Source: Selaginella moellendorffii
Lineage: Eukaryota > Streptophyta > Lycopodiopsida > Selaginellales > Selaginellaceae
Assembly (NCBI RefSeq): GCF_000143415.4
Contig: NW_003314302.1
Location: 1,057,820-1,121,819 of the forward strand
Direction of reading: 5' to 3'
Length of the DNA: 64,000 nucleotides
Part shown: in pieces, positions 43,805 through 54,782 of the stretch
How positions within the stretch are numbered: the first letter of the stretch is position 1
Layout: the number at the start of each line of letters is the position of its first letter
Notes under the pieces: model-generated
Seen by the model: only the letters and a program-made list of their open reading frames with translations
Told to the model about the DNA's origin: nothing
The model's database searches: none
Translations under genes and position numbers: made by a program

Positions 43805-44118
43805 GTTGAGTGCCATGCCCGCATGGCAATCAGCGCCCCAGCGTGGTGGAATCCACCGCCTGGCAGCGAGAAGGATCGTCCAGGAGTAGACATTGCGATC
43901 GATAATCCTGGTGAAGGCAGCGCGGGCGTCTTGGATGCTGCCACAGTCGCCATAGGAGATTGCCCAGGTAGGTCTGGCGATCGAAGCCATAGTTGGCGAG
44001 ATGCCCGTGCAGGTCCCTAGCATCTTTGAGAGACTTGAGGCTCCCACACTCGCGGATCCGTGAGGCATATGCCTCGATCGTATACATTCTCAAGCTCTTT
44101 CTAACCTGAAGTTTATTC
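43805..44118 (-). pseudogene. 5' fragment of the PPR gene, copy B
   Basis: Minus-strand match to the start of the 8-10 kb PPR gene: MYTIEAYASRIRECGSLKSL, ARDLHGHLANYGFDRQTYLG, then a loss of about ten bases that shifts the frame (YGDCGSIQDARAAFTRII in the next frame), ending near HAGMAL. It shows the same start codon context as the parent. Confidence 0.9.
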
Positions 44119-44334
44119 CATATGCTTGTTAAGGACCTCCAGATCATATATAATCATATGTGCGTAGCCACATTCTCCAGCTCTTTCTAACCTGAAGTTT
44201 ATTCCATAAGCTTGTTAAGATCATATACAATCATATGATCTCGCTACATTGTGTAGCCAAAGATCCCCATAATTGCATCGCCCTCTTCGTTGTTCTTGAT
44301 TTCTAAGGATGCCACTGTGATGAAGTTTAGTTGT

Positions 44335-44750
44335 TAACCTGGTTTAAGAAGAAAAAAAGAAACAGTTTCAAAGCAATAAAAATGAATGGTCTTTTGAACT
44401 TACAGTAAAATCGCCACCCTCGAAGTGAAACGTGATTGGGTTGAATCGTGGCCGGGGTGTATATGCCGTTGCCCATCTGGGGTGTAGCACGTACCTCTAC
44501 GCCCGTTTTCACATAGCCTAACTCCGTCTCAAAGTACTTATTGATTTCTTGGATGATTGGCTGGTAAAGCTGATTGATCAGAAATGTAGTTTTCCTACCC
44601 ATGTCAAAAACCACATAATTTGATTTTCTGTAGGTTGGTGGTCTAAAGTTCTTCCTGTAGAAAGCAACTGGATCATATACTGTTTATCTGGTCTTACTCG
44701 CATTTGGTTATAACTCCATCCCTAGAACCAAACATAAGGTACAGTTCACA
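44335..44750 (-). pseudogene. Aspartic protease 3' fragment
   Basis: Minus-strand pieces of the protease gene: LMFGSR, RPTYRKSNYV, VFDMGRKTTFLINQLYQ, NKYFETELGYVKTG and the HFEGGDFT-GTAAGT donor. The second catalytic motif reads FDMG, not FDSG, and small indels break the frame. Confidence 0.85.
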
Positions 44751-45690
44751 CTCCAAGCGTTTGTGAATAAAATCAGCAATCTGATCCTCCCATATATGCT
44801 TTGTCCTGGTGTAATATCTCTGATTTCTGAAAGAGCAATAGCAGACTGATTATCTGGAAGAATTACCGTAGGTTCCTGCACTCAACCAGATTTTCCTGTA
44901 GCGCCCCTCTTTTTGCAAAAAACTAATCCAATTTACAAAAAACAACCACTCCATTTCGTGCAACTTCACCCTGGACCTGGCCAAACTGGTTTGGCAGAAA
45001 GTAGTTCGCATGAGAACCGGTTCAGCCAAATCTGATTCTCGACCAATGTGAGTTTCACGCATCGGTTCACGATTAGCATCTTGACCACTGCGAAAAGTCC
45101 TGTCAGGACGTCCTCCATGTTGCTGTGGGGTAGAAGTTACTCTACCACTATAGGAGGTACGTCCTCCTCGCAGCCTCCACTGTCATGTCTGGCCTCCCAC
45201 AGCCTCCACGGGTAGAGCTCATCTCTAACCTTTTTGCAAACATGGCGTGGTGTACCTCATAAGTTGAGTCTTCCTCATGAGCTTCATTGCTGCCTCGTCA
45301 AACGAGGAGGTCCACCTCTCTCTCTCTCTCTAACGTTTCACTGTTTGCATCGAGTTAGAACATTGTATTCCTTGCCTTGAGCTGAGATCTACAAAAAACA
45401 TACTCAAAGAGTCCACATGCTATTGCATATCCCCACCATGTTCAACATGCAAGCGTCCAAAACTGAATGAAGCTTCATCACTTCCAAATCAGACTTTTTG
45501 CCATATACATGTCATTCAGCCATTTCCAGAGATGGTTTGCTCCTTGCTCCATGTCTGACTTGAGTAAGATCCCATGGCTAAGGCACTCCACTGTCTGTTC
45601 AGACATGCCTCAATAAGTTTCTTCCACATTGAGAAATCCTAGGGCTTGGTCCAAAAGGTAAAAGATATTCACTAAAGATAAACCATATAT
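44751..45690 (-). mobile_element. Decayed Copia fragment, mirror of 22.69-23.71 kb
   Basis: Reverse-complement counterpart of the Copia remnant at 22.69-23.71 kb, with the same flanks (aspartic protease piece on one side, EF-hand exon 1 on the other). A CT-repeat at about 45317-45331 is private to this copy. Confidence 0.75.
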
Positions 45691-45829
45691 GGTTTTACCG
45701 GATATATTTTTGGAGTAGCCCTAAGCTAGTATGGATTTGTTTGTGTTGGTTACATAAGGCGCACAAAGTAAAATTACAAGATCAGGTATGTTGTTGGCAA
45801 CTTTAATTTTTAATTGCATGAAATCTTGC

Positions 45830-46298
45830 TGTCGCTCCTCGTGACAACACAGCAGCGACGTGGAGAATCACTGCTGCTTAACCTCGTCTCTAGCCTCTTT
45901 GGCAACCTCTGCTAGAACCTCTACCAACATCCTAACCCAGGGCTGCCCACAAGTCGGACAACCCACACAGATTAGTTGATTTTGAGTGATTCTTGCTATG
46001 ATGCGCTCCTCAAACAATTGTAGTCACCACTGCACTACCAACCTCTGCTCCACATGCTCCAAGGCTATTGGACGAGGCATCCTTCCAAAAATTTTTCCTT
46101 TTATTTCACTCCCTTCACTTCTATATACAAGTTATGCCTGGAAATTGGTCATCCCCCCTGTCGTCAACCTCTGGCACCAAGGGATGCACCCTGTTTTCAG
46201 CCATATATTCCCTTATTCCCCCACTATAACCAAAAAAAGAAGGAAGAAACCCTGACTTTGACCAAGTCTTGTTCTTGAGCTGACTCTGGCCCTTGACA
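45830..46298 (-). repeat. 3' LTR of the minus-strand Gypsy element
   Basis: Matches 50843-51252 along its length, with insertions near 45930 and 46200; ends TGTCA/TGACA on the strand of the element. Confidence 0.88.
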
Positions 46299-46466
46299 TC
46301 ACCCCGGTGACAATTGTGCTCCATCCCCGGAGCACTCCTCTCTAGAGGGAACTTGGTAGTGCTGCAGTTGAGCTCCATTCACCAGTGTGAGCAAAGGATT
46401 ACCAGCAAAATCCTCCAGCTTGATTGAGCCATTGATATTCATAGCCTTCATGCGATAAGGCCCAAT

Positions 46467-46871
46467 CTAGCGGATCTTAAGCTTTCCTAGACGCTTCCAG
46501 TACTTGCTCTCATACAGTAGCACGAGATCTCCTACCTGAAAACTCTTAGCCTGTAAATGACGATCATACCACTTCTTGCGTTGACATTGGAGAGCTTCAC
46601 GAGCTTGGAAAGCAAGGAGGCGAGTCTCATCCAGCACCACATCTGTGAAGGGAAGAGGAAATCCATCCCGCCTCGTTGCAGCATTAAGGTGGCGATAATT
46701 CACGCACACTCTAAGTTTACCATTCTTCTTCCGAACCACTACAATTGATGAGAGCCAATCTGTAGCCTCCACTTCTTCAATAAATCCTGCATCCAACAGC
46801 TTCTGAAGCTCTTCACGCACAGCCTTAGCATAGCTCAGATTCATCTTATAAGATCTTTGCCGTTGTGGCAC
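46467..46871 (-). pseudogene. Gypsy pol remnant: RT start fused to integrase tail
   Basis: The frame reads reverse transcriptase N-terminal blocks (LQKLLDAGFIEEVEATDW, SSIVVVRKKNGKLRVCVNYR) and then switches to an integrase C-terminal block (RKKWYDRHLQAKSFQVGDLV). The deletion between them is in frame and removes the YxDD active site. Confidence 0.85.
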
Positions 46872-47035
46872 TGCAAGGGAATCCTGTGTTGCACCAGCTC
46901 CAGATCTACTCCAGCAAGTTCAGCATAGCTCCATGCGAACACATCTTGAAACTCCAAAAATAGTTGACGATAAACTTCCACCTCCTCCTTGGTGAGTTGG
47001 TGTCCCACCAGTAACTCACGTTGCTCGTCACCAAC

Positions 47036-48370
47036 TTACTCCATAAACACAGCCTGTGTCTGGGGTGCCCCTCCAAAATAATCTGAATCGACTTGAGAAC
47101 AAGCGGAAGTCTCCTTGAGTGGAAGATCAGCAACCTGCTTCTTAAAAAAATACCTGGGATAATTTCCTACTTCCAGCTCAGCTGTTGGCACCACTTCCAT
47201 GGAAAGTTGATGACCAGCTAGCTCTTGAGGTCCATCCCTAATCTGAATTGGCTGAGTTGGTGATGATTTGAGCATACTACAATCCTTGCATGCTGCCACT
47301 TCCTTGCTTTTTAACCTTGAAGGCTTCTCGACTTTCAGCATGTAAGAAAAGTGATAGTCAAATGCACTAATATCAGACAAGATGATTGTCCGAGATTGAT
47401 GATTATCATCTTCCACCACCAGAGTACCAGTCACATAGTCATGACTAGCCTGCACCTGGAAAAGCCAAGCTGCTCCCAAAGTAACTGGTACACTGGTCAC
47501 AGTGCCCTCGATCACATAAAAAGGCATCTTGTGAAAGTCTCCCTCACCAATCACCACGTTGGAACTCACGAGACCCAGCACTGGAAAAACTCCACCATCG
47601 GCACAAACAGAAATATAATGCCCAGGAAGAGCTGTAATCGCCAAGCCTGCTTGAGCTGCTCCATCTTTTGTCAAAAAGTTGCCAAGTGCTCCTGGATCCA
47701 CCATTGCTGTGAGTTCCACATTCTGAAAAAATGCTGTGAGATGCATTGCTTTGGTTCCTCCCATCCAGGCCTCAGAACTATCCACTATCTGGAACGCCAC
47801 TGGCATTGGCACAACTTGATTTTCAGCTCCTAATCCCAACACTGTGATAAAAATTTGCTCACTGGGCTCGTCGCCTTCTTCCATGCTGATCTACACTCTA
47901 TCACTGCCATGTGGATTTGGAATCCACAAGTGAAGCGGATCGTTCCACTGATGAGACACTCTTGCCGCCTTTAATAAATCTCGTCCCAGCAGGATATAGT
48001 TGTCCATTTTCCAGGGTGCCACTAGAAAATCCAAGTTGACTGGAAATTCTGGTATCTTGATCGTCAAACCTGGAACTCTATATACAATCTGCTTTAACTC
48101 TCCTGCTCGCATAGCCCAGCACGGCTGCTCCACTGGAATGCTTTGAGCTGTATGCTTGGGATGTATTAGAGCTGTCTTCATCCTCCTGTTCTGCCCCAAG
48201 TACTCGCTGTGCCCTAGGGTGAAAATGAACTTGGGCTTTAACACAATTATTGCCATCGCCAATGGCAAGAATTCCTGTGCCGCTTGGAGAAGCCAAGGAC
48301 ATCCGAGCAGCAGTGGATAGCCCAACATGCCCTCCTTCATCTTCAAGACCACAAAATCAATATGGAACAC
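47036..48370 (-). pseudogene. Gypsy protease region
   Basis: Two frames, 48370-47891 and 47884-47036. The first has GCPWLLQAAQ and DNYILLGRDLL; the second has VELTAMVDPGALGNF, a retroviral-type protease block with Pro in place of Ser (DPGA), and LGAAWLFQVQASHDY. A stop between them and the altered active site mean no function. Confidence 0.75.
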
Positions 48371-48820
48371 TAGACCAGCAATCTGAGTGCAAACACCGGC
48401 ACGATTCCTCTTGGCTGGACATGTCTCTAGTCGGCCATTTTAACCATAAATGGCACTAGAATTGGTTTTGGAAGATTGAACTTTTGCCATGTCTCCTCAG
48501 GCAAAATATTCACCCCACTTCCACCATCGATCACAGCGGGACGGATCAACTCGCCTTGCATCTCTACGTCTATACAGGGGGAACTGAGATCTGTGATAAG
48601 GGGCCAAGCTGAATTAACCAGTACTTCTCAATGTCCTTTCATGGCCACAGCCAACACTTTCCTCATGCCTGGAGCCAATTGCAAGAGCTGAGCAAATGTG
48701 ATATTCGGGCGTTGACTGTCTAAGTCTTGAAGAATATTGTATGGCTGCATTTCCAGATTCAACACGCGTTTCCACTTCCTATGTAGCGCCTTGGTGACTT
48801 CCTAGCCCTTGTCAAGAGCC

Positions 48821-50392
48821 CTAACTGGGGTAGCTAACTGGTTTATCTTGGTCATTTGTAGCCGGTGGATCTGATCTGGGCTGTTTGCTCCCTCTTTTCT
48901 CCTTGCGGTTCTTTCTTGCAATTTTCTTTAGGTCATCCTCTTCCTCAGCATCCTCAATTATAGAGTTCTCCATCTGTTGACACCTCCGTGCCCATGTCAT
49001 AACTCCAGATTCTAGTGCAGCTTGCTGGACAAAAATTGCATTGCTTTCTACAAGCCCCTTTCCCTTGCTTGGCTTGAGCTTATGTGGGCAATTGTCTTGC
49101 TCGTGCAAGCCCTGTGTCTGACAGATTCCACATATGGGCTGATACCCAATCTGCTTCTTGGGATGTGGACAGTTTGATGAAATGTGGCCCATCTCATCGC
49201 AATTCCAGCGTTGAACAGGTCCTCTACAGGGAGCTCCTTGTCCACGGCTACCTAGAATTGGTGCTGCTGCATATACTGGAATCATATCTGGCATATACCC
49301 TTGAATCACTGGCTCATAGCTCATGGTCTAGATTGGAGGAGAAAACGGGCGTTGAAACCAGGTCGATGCTCGAGCCGAAGATGGTGGTGATGATGGCGCA
49401 GTCTGGATGTAACTGGTAGGGATTGCTGGATTTCCTGGCTTGTAAAAACAATCCTTTGAGCGATGATTAGTTTGCCGGCAATACTGACACTTCTCTCGAT
49501 TCACTAGTGGCTGTGGACACTCATTTGGGTAGTGTTCATAATTGTTGCATCGCACACACCAAATGGTTTCTTGTTGCCGCATGTGGCCTGCTTTGTACCC
49601 CTCTGACCTAGTTCAATTGCAAGTTTTTGTCATGGCTTCCACCATGTCTTCCTTTGTTTTCTTCATCTCTGCTTGGATGTCCATTGTAGTTGCCGCTAGA
49701 TTTGGAACTACACTTGTTGAAGCTTGCCATTGTTGCTGTTGCTAGTAGCTATAATCCATCATCCCAAGACTTGTTCCAAAGACTCCAAAAGGCTGTTGTC
49801 TAATAGGTATTGGTTGTTGCGGTGTGCTTCCAGGTCCTCCCATCATAGAAGTCATCATTCCATCGCTGAAAGCTCCCAATCCAAGATTACTGAAGTGGTG
49901 TCTCATCTTGAGCTGCGCTTGTTACCAGGTTCCCGCCAGACAAATTGCATCGGCCAAGGTTTGTGGATTATGGCACGAGACATGAAAGCTAACTGCATGA
50001 GGCAAGCCATTTGTGTAATATTGTGCTTGTTCTTCTTCTATCGGCTGCGGTTGCTTCTTAAGGATCAATCCCTTGAACCTTAATGTATAGCTTTGTAAAC
50101 TCTCGCCTGGCAAGAGTTGGAAATGACTCAGATCACTTATGAGTCGCTGTGAAAAGCCTACCGGCCGAAAGGTAGCCAAAAAGGATGCCCTTAACGCTGC
50201 CCAATCTGTTGCTGTTGGAACTTGAGCCATCCATTCTGCAGCTATGCCCTGTAACGTGGCTGGAAAAAGTTTCTTGCAATCTGCTGCATCTGCCTCATCA
50301 TTTGCTGTAGACGTATTCTCGAATGCTGTCACGTGGGCATCTGGATCTCCCATACCATTAAAGATGGTATACTTCATTTTTGTCGTTGTCAT
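48821..50392 (-). pseudogene. Gypsy gag with zinc knuckles, broken
   Basis: Frame 50392-49922 is a retrotransposon gag domain (TIFNGMGDPDAHVTAFE, WMAQVPTATDWAALRASF, LLPGESLQSYTLRFK). Frames 49582-49328 and 49324-48821 carry Cys/His knuckles (CNNYEHYPNEC, CQYCRQTNHRSKDC, CDEMGHISSNC, CGICQTQGLHEQDNC). Stops separate the frames. Upstream of 50392 a Gln-rich part (QQQPIEQQQQPPIQQ) has an internal TAG. Confidence 0.85.
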
Positions 50393-50842
50393 ATTCCCTG
50401 CTTGTTGCTACTGAGATTGTTGTACTTGTTGGATTGGTGGTTGTTGCTGTTGCTCTATTGGCTGTTGCTGTGGCAGTGACGACTGGAACTCCTGCCACTC
50501 GTCTTCTTGTTTCTGATTGTTCTCCTGCTCGCTGAGAGGACTGCTTGGCCGAGGATTTGCACTCCTCGCTCTTGGACTCTCAGGATTATGAACCAGTGGC
50601 AGATTTCTCGCAAGAATTCTCGCCTCTCTCTCACGTCTCTACTTCATTCGTCTTTCCTCTCGCTCTTATGCTTCTACAAGTCTCACCAAGTACTCTTGAC
50701 TTCTTTGGCTCATACACCAAAAGGCCACGGATTGTTTGAGGAATGGCCTCGATTTGGTGAGGGCATCCTGGCTTCTCTTGGCGCTCACCCTTCTACCACA
50801 ATCTCCACGCTCGCTTTGTTTCCCGGGCAATGCACCAAAAGA

Positions 50843-51252
50843 TGTTGCTCCTCACGACAGCACACTAGCAATGTGGAGAATCACTGCTGCCTAACCTCAT
50901 CTGTAGCCTCTTCAGCGACCTCTGCTAGAACCTCTACCAACATCCTAACCCAGATAACTCACACAGATTGGTTGATCTTGAGTGATTCTCGCACTCCTCA
51001 AATAATCGTAGTCGCCACTGCACTGCCAACCTTCACTCCACACGCTCCAAGGCTATTGGACGAAACATCCTTCCAAAAATTTTCCCTTTTATTTCACTCC
51101 TTTCACTTCTACATACAAGCTATGCCTGGAAATTGGTCGTCCCCCCTGTCGTCAACCTCTGGCACTAAGGGATGCTTTTTGGTTATAGTGGGGGAATATG
51201 TGGCTGAGACTTTGACCAAGTCTTATTCTTGAGCTAGCTCTGGCCCTCGACA
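50843..51252 (-). repeat. 5' LTR of the minus-strand Gypsy element
   Basis: Pairs with 45830-46298 and is followed on the minus strand by the primer-binding site near 50821-50838. Confidence 0.88.
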
Positions 51253-52004
51253 CTTGCATAAAGAGAAAATCCTTGTTATTATAATTTACATGTTCCACCA
51301 ACTAAGCTCGAAAAGATGTGGCAACGTAAAGACAGAAATAAGGATGGTGTTTTAGGTTGGTACGAGTATGCCATGGATTATTTGGATTAGAAAATAATGA
51401 TGCTACCCAGCGCAATCCCATACAAAACCTTTGACTTTCAGTTTTTCCCAGAACACTATCATTGATCTTATTATGACGCTTGTGATGAAAATGAACTCCA
51501 CCCAATTAAGAACCCCATCACCAAGAACTGCCTGAGCCCAGAGAGGATCAAGGACAAAAGTGGCAGAAAATTGCAAATGTGGTTGTACAACGTGCAAGAT
51601 GCAAACAAAGATGGGAGGATCTACTTCAGCGAGTTTAGCCAAGCTTTTGTTTACTACCACCATAACAACTTTTGTACACATCGAGAGCCTAACAATGAGA
51701 CTGAAATCTTCATGAGGTTCAACTCAATCGACAGAGATCATGATGGTTTCTTGACTCCAGCTGATGGGCTTGCAGAGATTTTAGCAGCATACGAGGCTCC
51801 CCGCAATCCAAGCTTGTACGAGGCATGTCTCAAAGCAAAAGAGATTGTTCCATTCCCATTGGCAAGCTTGAAGGTGGAAGAGATTCTGGCTACAGACTGG
51901 ATTGCAAAGCTGATTCTGTTAGCAAAAGCAGATCGATCTCAGTTTGATGCCCTATGTGTGGCTAATATCTTGTTCATAAACCTTATTTTTCTGAAATTTC
52001 ATTT

Positions 52005-52205
52005 TCTTGATGAATCACTATTGGCCACTTGGGCACGTCCCTCAGCCTCCGCCAAAGCTCATTCTCCTTTTCAATCTGACGACGCTGGCGCATCTTCACC
52101 ATCTCCGAGTTCCTCGCTCTTTGGCTGCCTGAAAATTCCAATGGAAGTAGAAACTAGAAGGCACACATCACACCGCCGCTGCTGCTGCCCTGTTTATGTG
52201 TGGCT
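52005..52205 (-). pseudogene. Extra Lys/Glu-rich exon piece inserted after the EF-hand 3' end
   Basis: Minus-strand form of the GCAGCCAAAGAGCGAGGAAC exon fragment (near 52130). The EF-hand end TGTTTATGTGTGGCTAATA is found again on its far side (about 52192-52210), as if the insert split or duplicated the gene end. Confidence 0.55.
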
Positions 52206-52699
52206 AATAACCACATTTTACTTCAGAACTTCCTAGCAATCTTTTTGAACGCTCTTAAAGTCATGTCTAAAATATATCTATATTGCACGATATGATCGGA
52301 CTTCCCTAAGGAATTGCACTGATCGTATGCCTCTCCAACTAGGCACAGTGTAACAGCCGGTTGGCTCATGATCCGAATCAAGGTCCTGCTACTTACACAC
52401 CAATGCCTGCTATATGAAAATCAACTACTGAAATAAAGAACCCATTCCATTAATAAATCAAAGGCTTCGACTTCTTCCATTGTGTGACTGCCTTGCAAGG
52501 CCTTCCAGGATGTAAATTCACTTGTATCCTCATGAGCCCATCTGGAATCTCTAGTACTATTGTGTTAACAAATCCGTTACCCAAGGCATATACTTTTGGA
52601 GTAATATGGTTATGTTGTTGGTTCTTTCAACGTCGCTTGGCTGCCACAAGCCCGTTAAAAACAAATCTTGAAGGTATTGTATTTTACATTCCCACCAAC

Positions 52700-53290
52700 T
52701 GAGCTCGATAGGAGGCTGATGTTTGGTTTAATAAGCAGTATGACATTCATGAAGAATTCATCTGGCAACGCAAAGACAGAAACAAGGATTGTGTTTTAGG
52801 CTGGTACGAGTATCTCATGAACTATCTGGATTGGAAGATGGTGACCCTACCCAAGGCAATCCCTTTTAAAAGCTGATTTTCCCATTGCCAAAACATTTAC
52901 AGATCCTGTTGCGATGATTGGGCGGAGTTCAAGAAGTGCCTGAGGATCAAGAGTGCAAGATGCAAACAAGGACGGGAGGATTGACTTCAGCGAGTTTAAC
53001 CAAGCTTTTGTTTACTACCACCATAACAACTTGTGTCTGCAACAATGAGTGTAAAATTTTCATGAGGTTCAACTCAATTGACAGAGATCGGGATGGTTTC
53101 TTGACGCCAGCGAATCGGCTTACAGAGATCTTCGTGATCCAAGCTTGTATGCTGAAGGCATGTCTCAAAGCATTTAGGAGATTGTTCCATTCCCATTGGC
53201 AAGCTTCAAGGTAAAAGAGATTCTGGCTACAGACTGGATTGCGCAGCTGATTCTGTTAGCGTTCGCGGTTTGTCAAACCTGTCTATATCT
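52700..53290 (+). pseudogene. EF-hand gene fragment, right copy
   Basis: Sense pieces with WQRKDRNKD-like, YLDWKM, DANKDGRIDFSEF, DRDRDGFLTPAN and EILATDWIAQLIL; deletions remove much of EF-hands 3 and the linker. Counterpart of 37320-37720. Confidence 0.8.
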
Positions 53291-53504
53291 TGTTGATAAA
53301 CTGAATTTCCATTTTTTCTGCATACTTTTGGCTTTCTAGCTAGGCATAGATCAGAAGAAAAGGAAACACAGACTAAACAGATTTGATGAATTGTTATTTG
53401 GGCACTCTGTTCTCACCGGAGTCCGTCTTTCTCAACTGAAAACTCGCAACGCTTGACCACGTAGGAACTGTAAAATGCCTAGAAAGAAACTTTCATCTCT
53501 AACA

Positions 53505-53790
53505 GCGTGTTGATCGAATGTCTTTCTGTGTGTTCGCTCGAGCAAAAGCCTCTTTGACATTCTCCGTCAGCCGGCCTTCGTGGGCACGTCCCAGCCTCCA
53601 CCAAAGCTCCTTCTTCTTTTCAGTCTGAGTTCCTCGCTCCTTGGCTGCCTGAAAATTCCTTTGGAATTTAAAAACTAGAAGGCACATATCACACCTGCAT
53701 TCTTTTCCTCGCGAGTTCGTGCTTATAGAGCGAGACTTGAGCTTCGTTTATTCTTGCTGTTGGACAAGCAAGCTTCTTTTATTCTTCATA
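53505..53790 (-). pseudogene. Lys/Glu-rich two-exon fragment, right copy
   Basis: Upstream piece ends KDELARKRMQ-like at a GTGTGA donor; after the TTTTCAG acceptor (about 53651) the exon reads AAKERGTQTEKKKELWW to RANTQKDIRSTRC and a stop near 53510. In this copy both exon pieces can be joined in one frame, unlike the left copy, because 37 bases are absent. No family recognised. Confidence 0.5.
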
Positions 53791-54173
53791 CATCACCCGT
53801 TGTCTATGCTGCAATCAATCATAGCATCAGCATCAGAAAAACCTTCACTTCCAAAAACTTCAGCTGAATGCTTGAAATTCGGCTCACCTCGTCCCTTGGC
53901 GACCATCTTCTCATTCCTATAAAAAAAGAGGAATGGCAACATATCCTAGAGACTGTGAACCTGAGCTGGGTTCCATGCGAGATTGGCCCTGCGCCTTCGC
54001 CGCTGCTGTCTCCCGCCCTAGTCTCCAGTATGCAATCGTCTAGGGAAAAAAAGAAAGAACACGCTCTTCCTCGCCACGCCGATTTCCAGCCACGCTCTTC
54101 TGTGCTCTCCAGCTAGCGCGCCGTGCCTCTTCCAAAGCCAAGCGCCCCCAGTAAAGAATGCAAGAGTCTAGAA

Positions 54174-54782
54174 TTAATCGAGATTAACTTCAACGAATTT
54201 CCATAATTGGTCAGCTCTTTTTTGACCAACTTCCACTGTAATCGAATTTGGTTTCTTGATGGACAGACTCAGATAAACGTTTGTGGTTGCCCGTATTACG
54301 TAGTAGCCTCCACGAACGTCTTCCGTACCCGAGTTCCATAATAAGTCCGAATCAGGAATCTCAAAATATTGTGTTATAATCACCTGGAATAAAAACATTT
54401 TAAAAAATAAAGCTTAAAAAACGATGATAAATACCTCTCCGGGTGACATGCCATGGTGAAGATAAGTTTGAGTCTCGAAATTCTTGAGGGAATATGCAAA
54501 TAGCCCACTTGAATCTCGTAACCGGCCCATGGCATATGAAAGCTCCCAAACCTTATAAAAAGGAAATTAAAAAAAAATTATAGAGAAATATTTTACCTGG
54601 TAGTTGTCATTATGATTAAGGTCCGCTAAAACAACAGTTCCAGTGCCATGATTAACAGAAATAACTTTAGAAGGATTGGTTGATGAAACAATGCGAACCA
54701 ATCTTACACCGTCCACAACAACTCGATCCAGTGATTCTACTGATTTTGTAAGTAAGAAGATAAAGAGGAGGTAACACAGCAT
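54174..54782 (-). CDS. Small secreted QxW-type beta-trefoil candidate, intact copy
   Basis: Three exons, 54782-54597, 54551-54435 and 54383-54174, with introns of 45 and 51 bases, give 170 residues. Signal peptide MLCYLLFIFLLTKSVES. The mature part has three similar blocks: VRLVRIVSSTNPSKVISVNH with NDNYQVWEL; YAMGRLRDSSGLFAYSL with TYLHHGMSPGE; and SDLLWNSGTEDVRGGYYV with NSITVEVGQKRADQLWKF. Three W-containing Q-x-W-like ends suggest a complete single beta-trefoil (ricin-B-type carbohydrate-binding) domain, so a secreted lectin is the best guess; binding is unproven. A splice donor near 54848 suggests a 5' UTR intron. Broken copies are at 30.7 and 38.6-39.2 kb and a shorter relative at 4.4 kb. 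Confidence 0.75.

Larger units (their letters stand above)
45825..51257 (-). mobile_element. Ty3/Gypsy LTR retrotransposon, minus strand, old and internally deleted
   Basis: LTRs at 45830-46298 (3') and 50843-51252 (5'), flanked by the perfect duplication CTTGC (45825-45829 and 51253-51257). After the 5' LTR on the minus strand comes TGGTGCATTGCCCGGGAA, a plausible tRNA primer-binding site. Internal frames, in order: gag, several zinc knuckles, an aspartic protease region, the start of reverse transcriptase, then directly the integrase C-terminus; most of RT, RNase H and integrase is gone. LTRs differ by many substitutions and indels (469 against 410 bases), so the insertion is old. Confidence 0.92.
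45731..51960 (+). pseudogene. EF-hand gene copy 5, split by a Gypsy element
   Basis: Exon 1 lies at 45731-45785 (18 bases deleted, with an in-frame TAA replacing Gln in the signal peptide) and the rest of the gene resumes at 51258, after the retrotransposon. The insertion point is in the short intron just before the acceptor. Exon 2 has lost EF-hand 1, has a TAG in the DYLDWK region (about 51388) and carries a 30-base inverted block at 51493-51522 in EF-hand 3. The 3' part from 51560 to 51960 (DANKDGRIYFSEF, DRDHDGFLTPADG) is well kept but is not followed by the usual FMCG end. Confidence 0.88.

Noticed and set aside
50507-51232. 241-codon plus-strand frame
   Set aside because: Runs antisense through the gag start and LTR of the Gypsy element; chance open frame.
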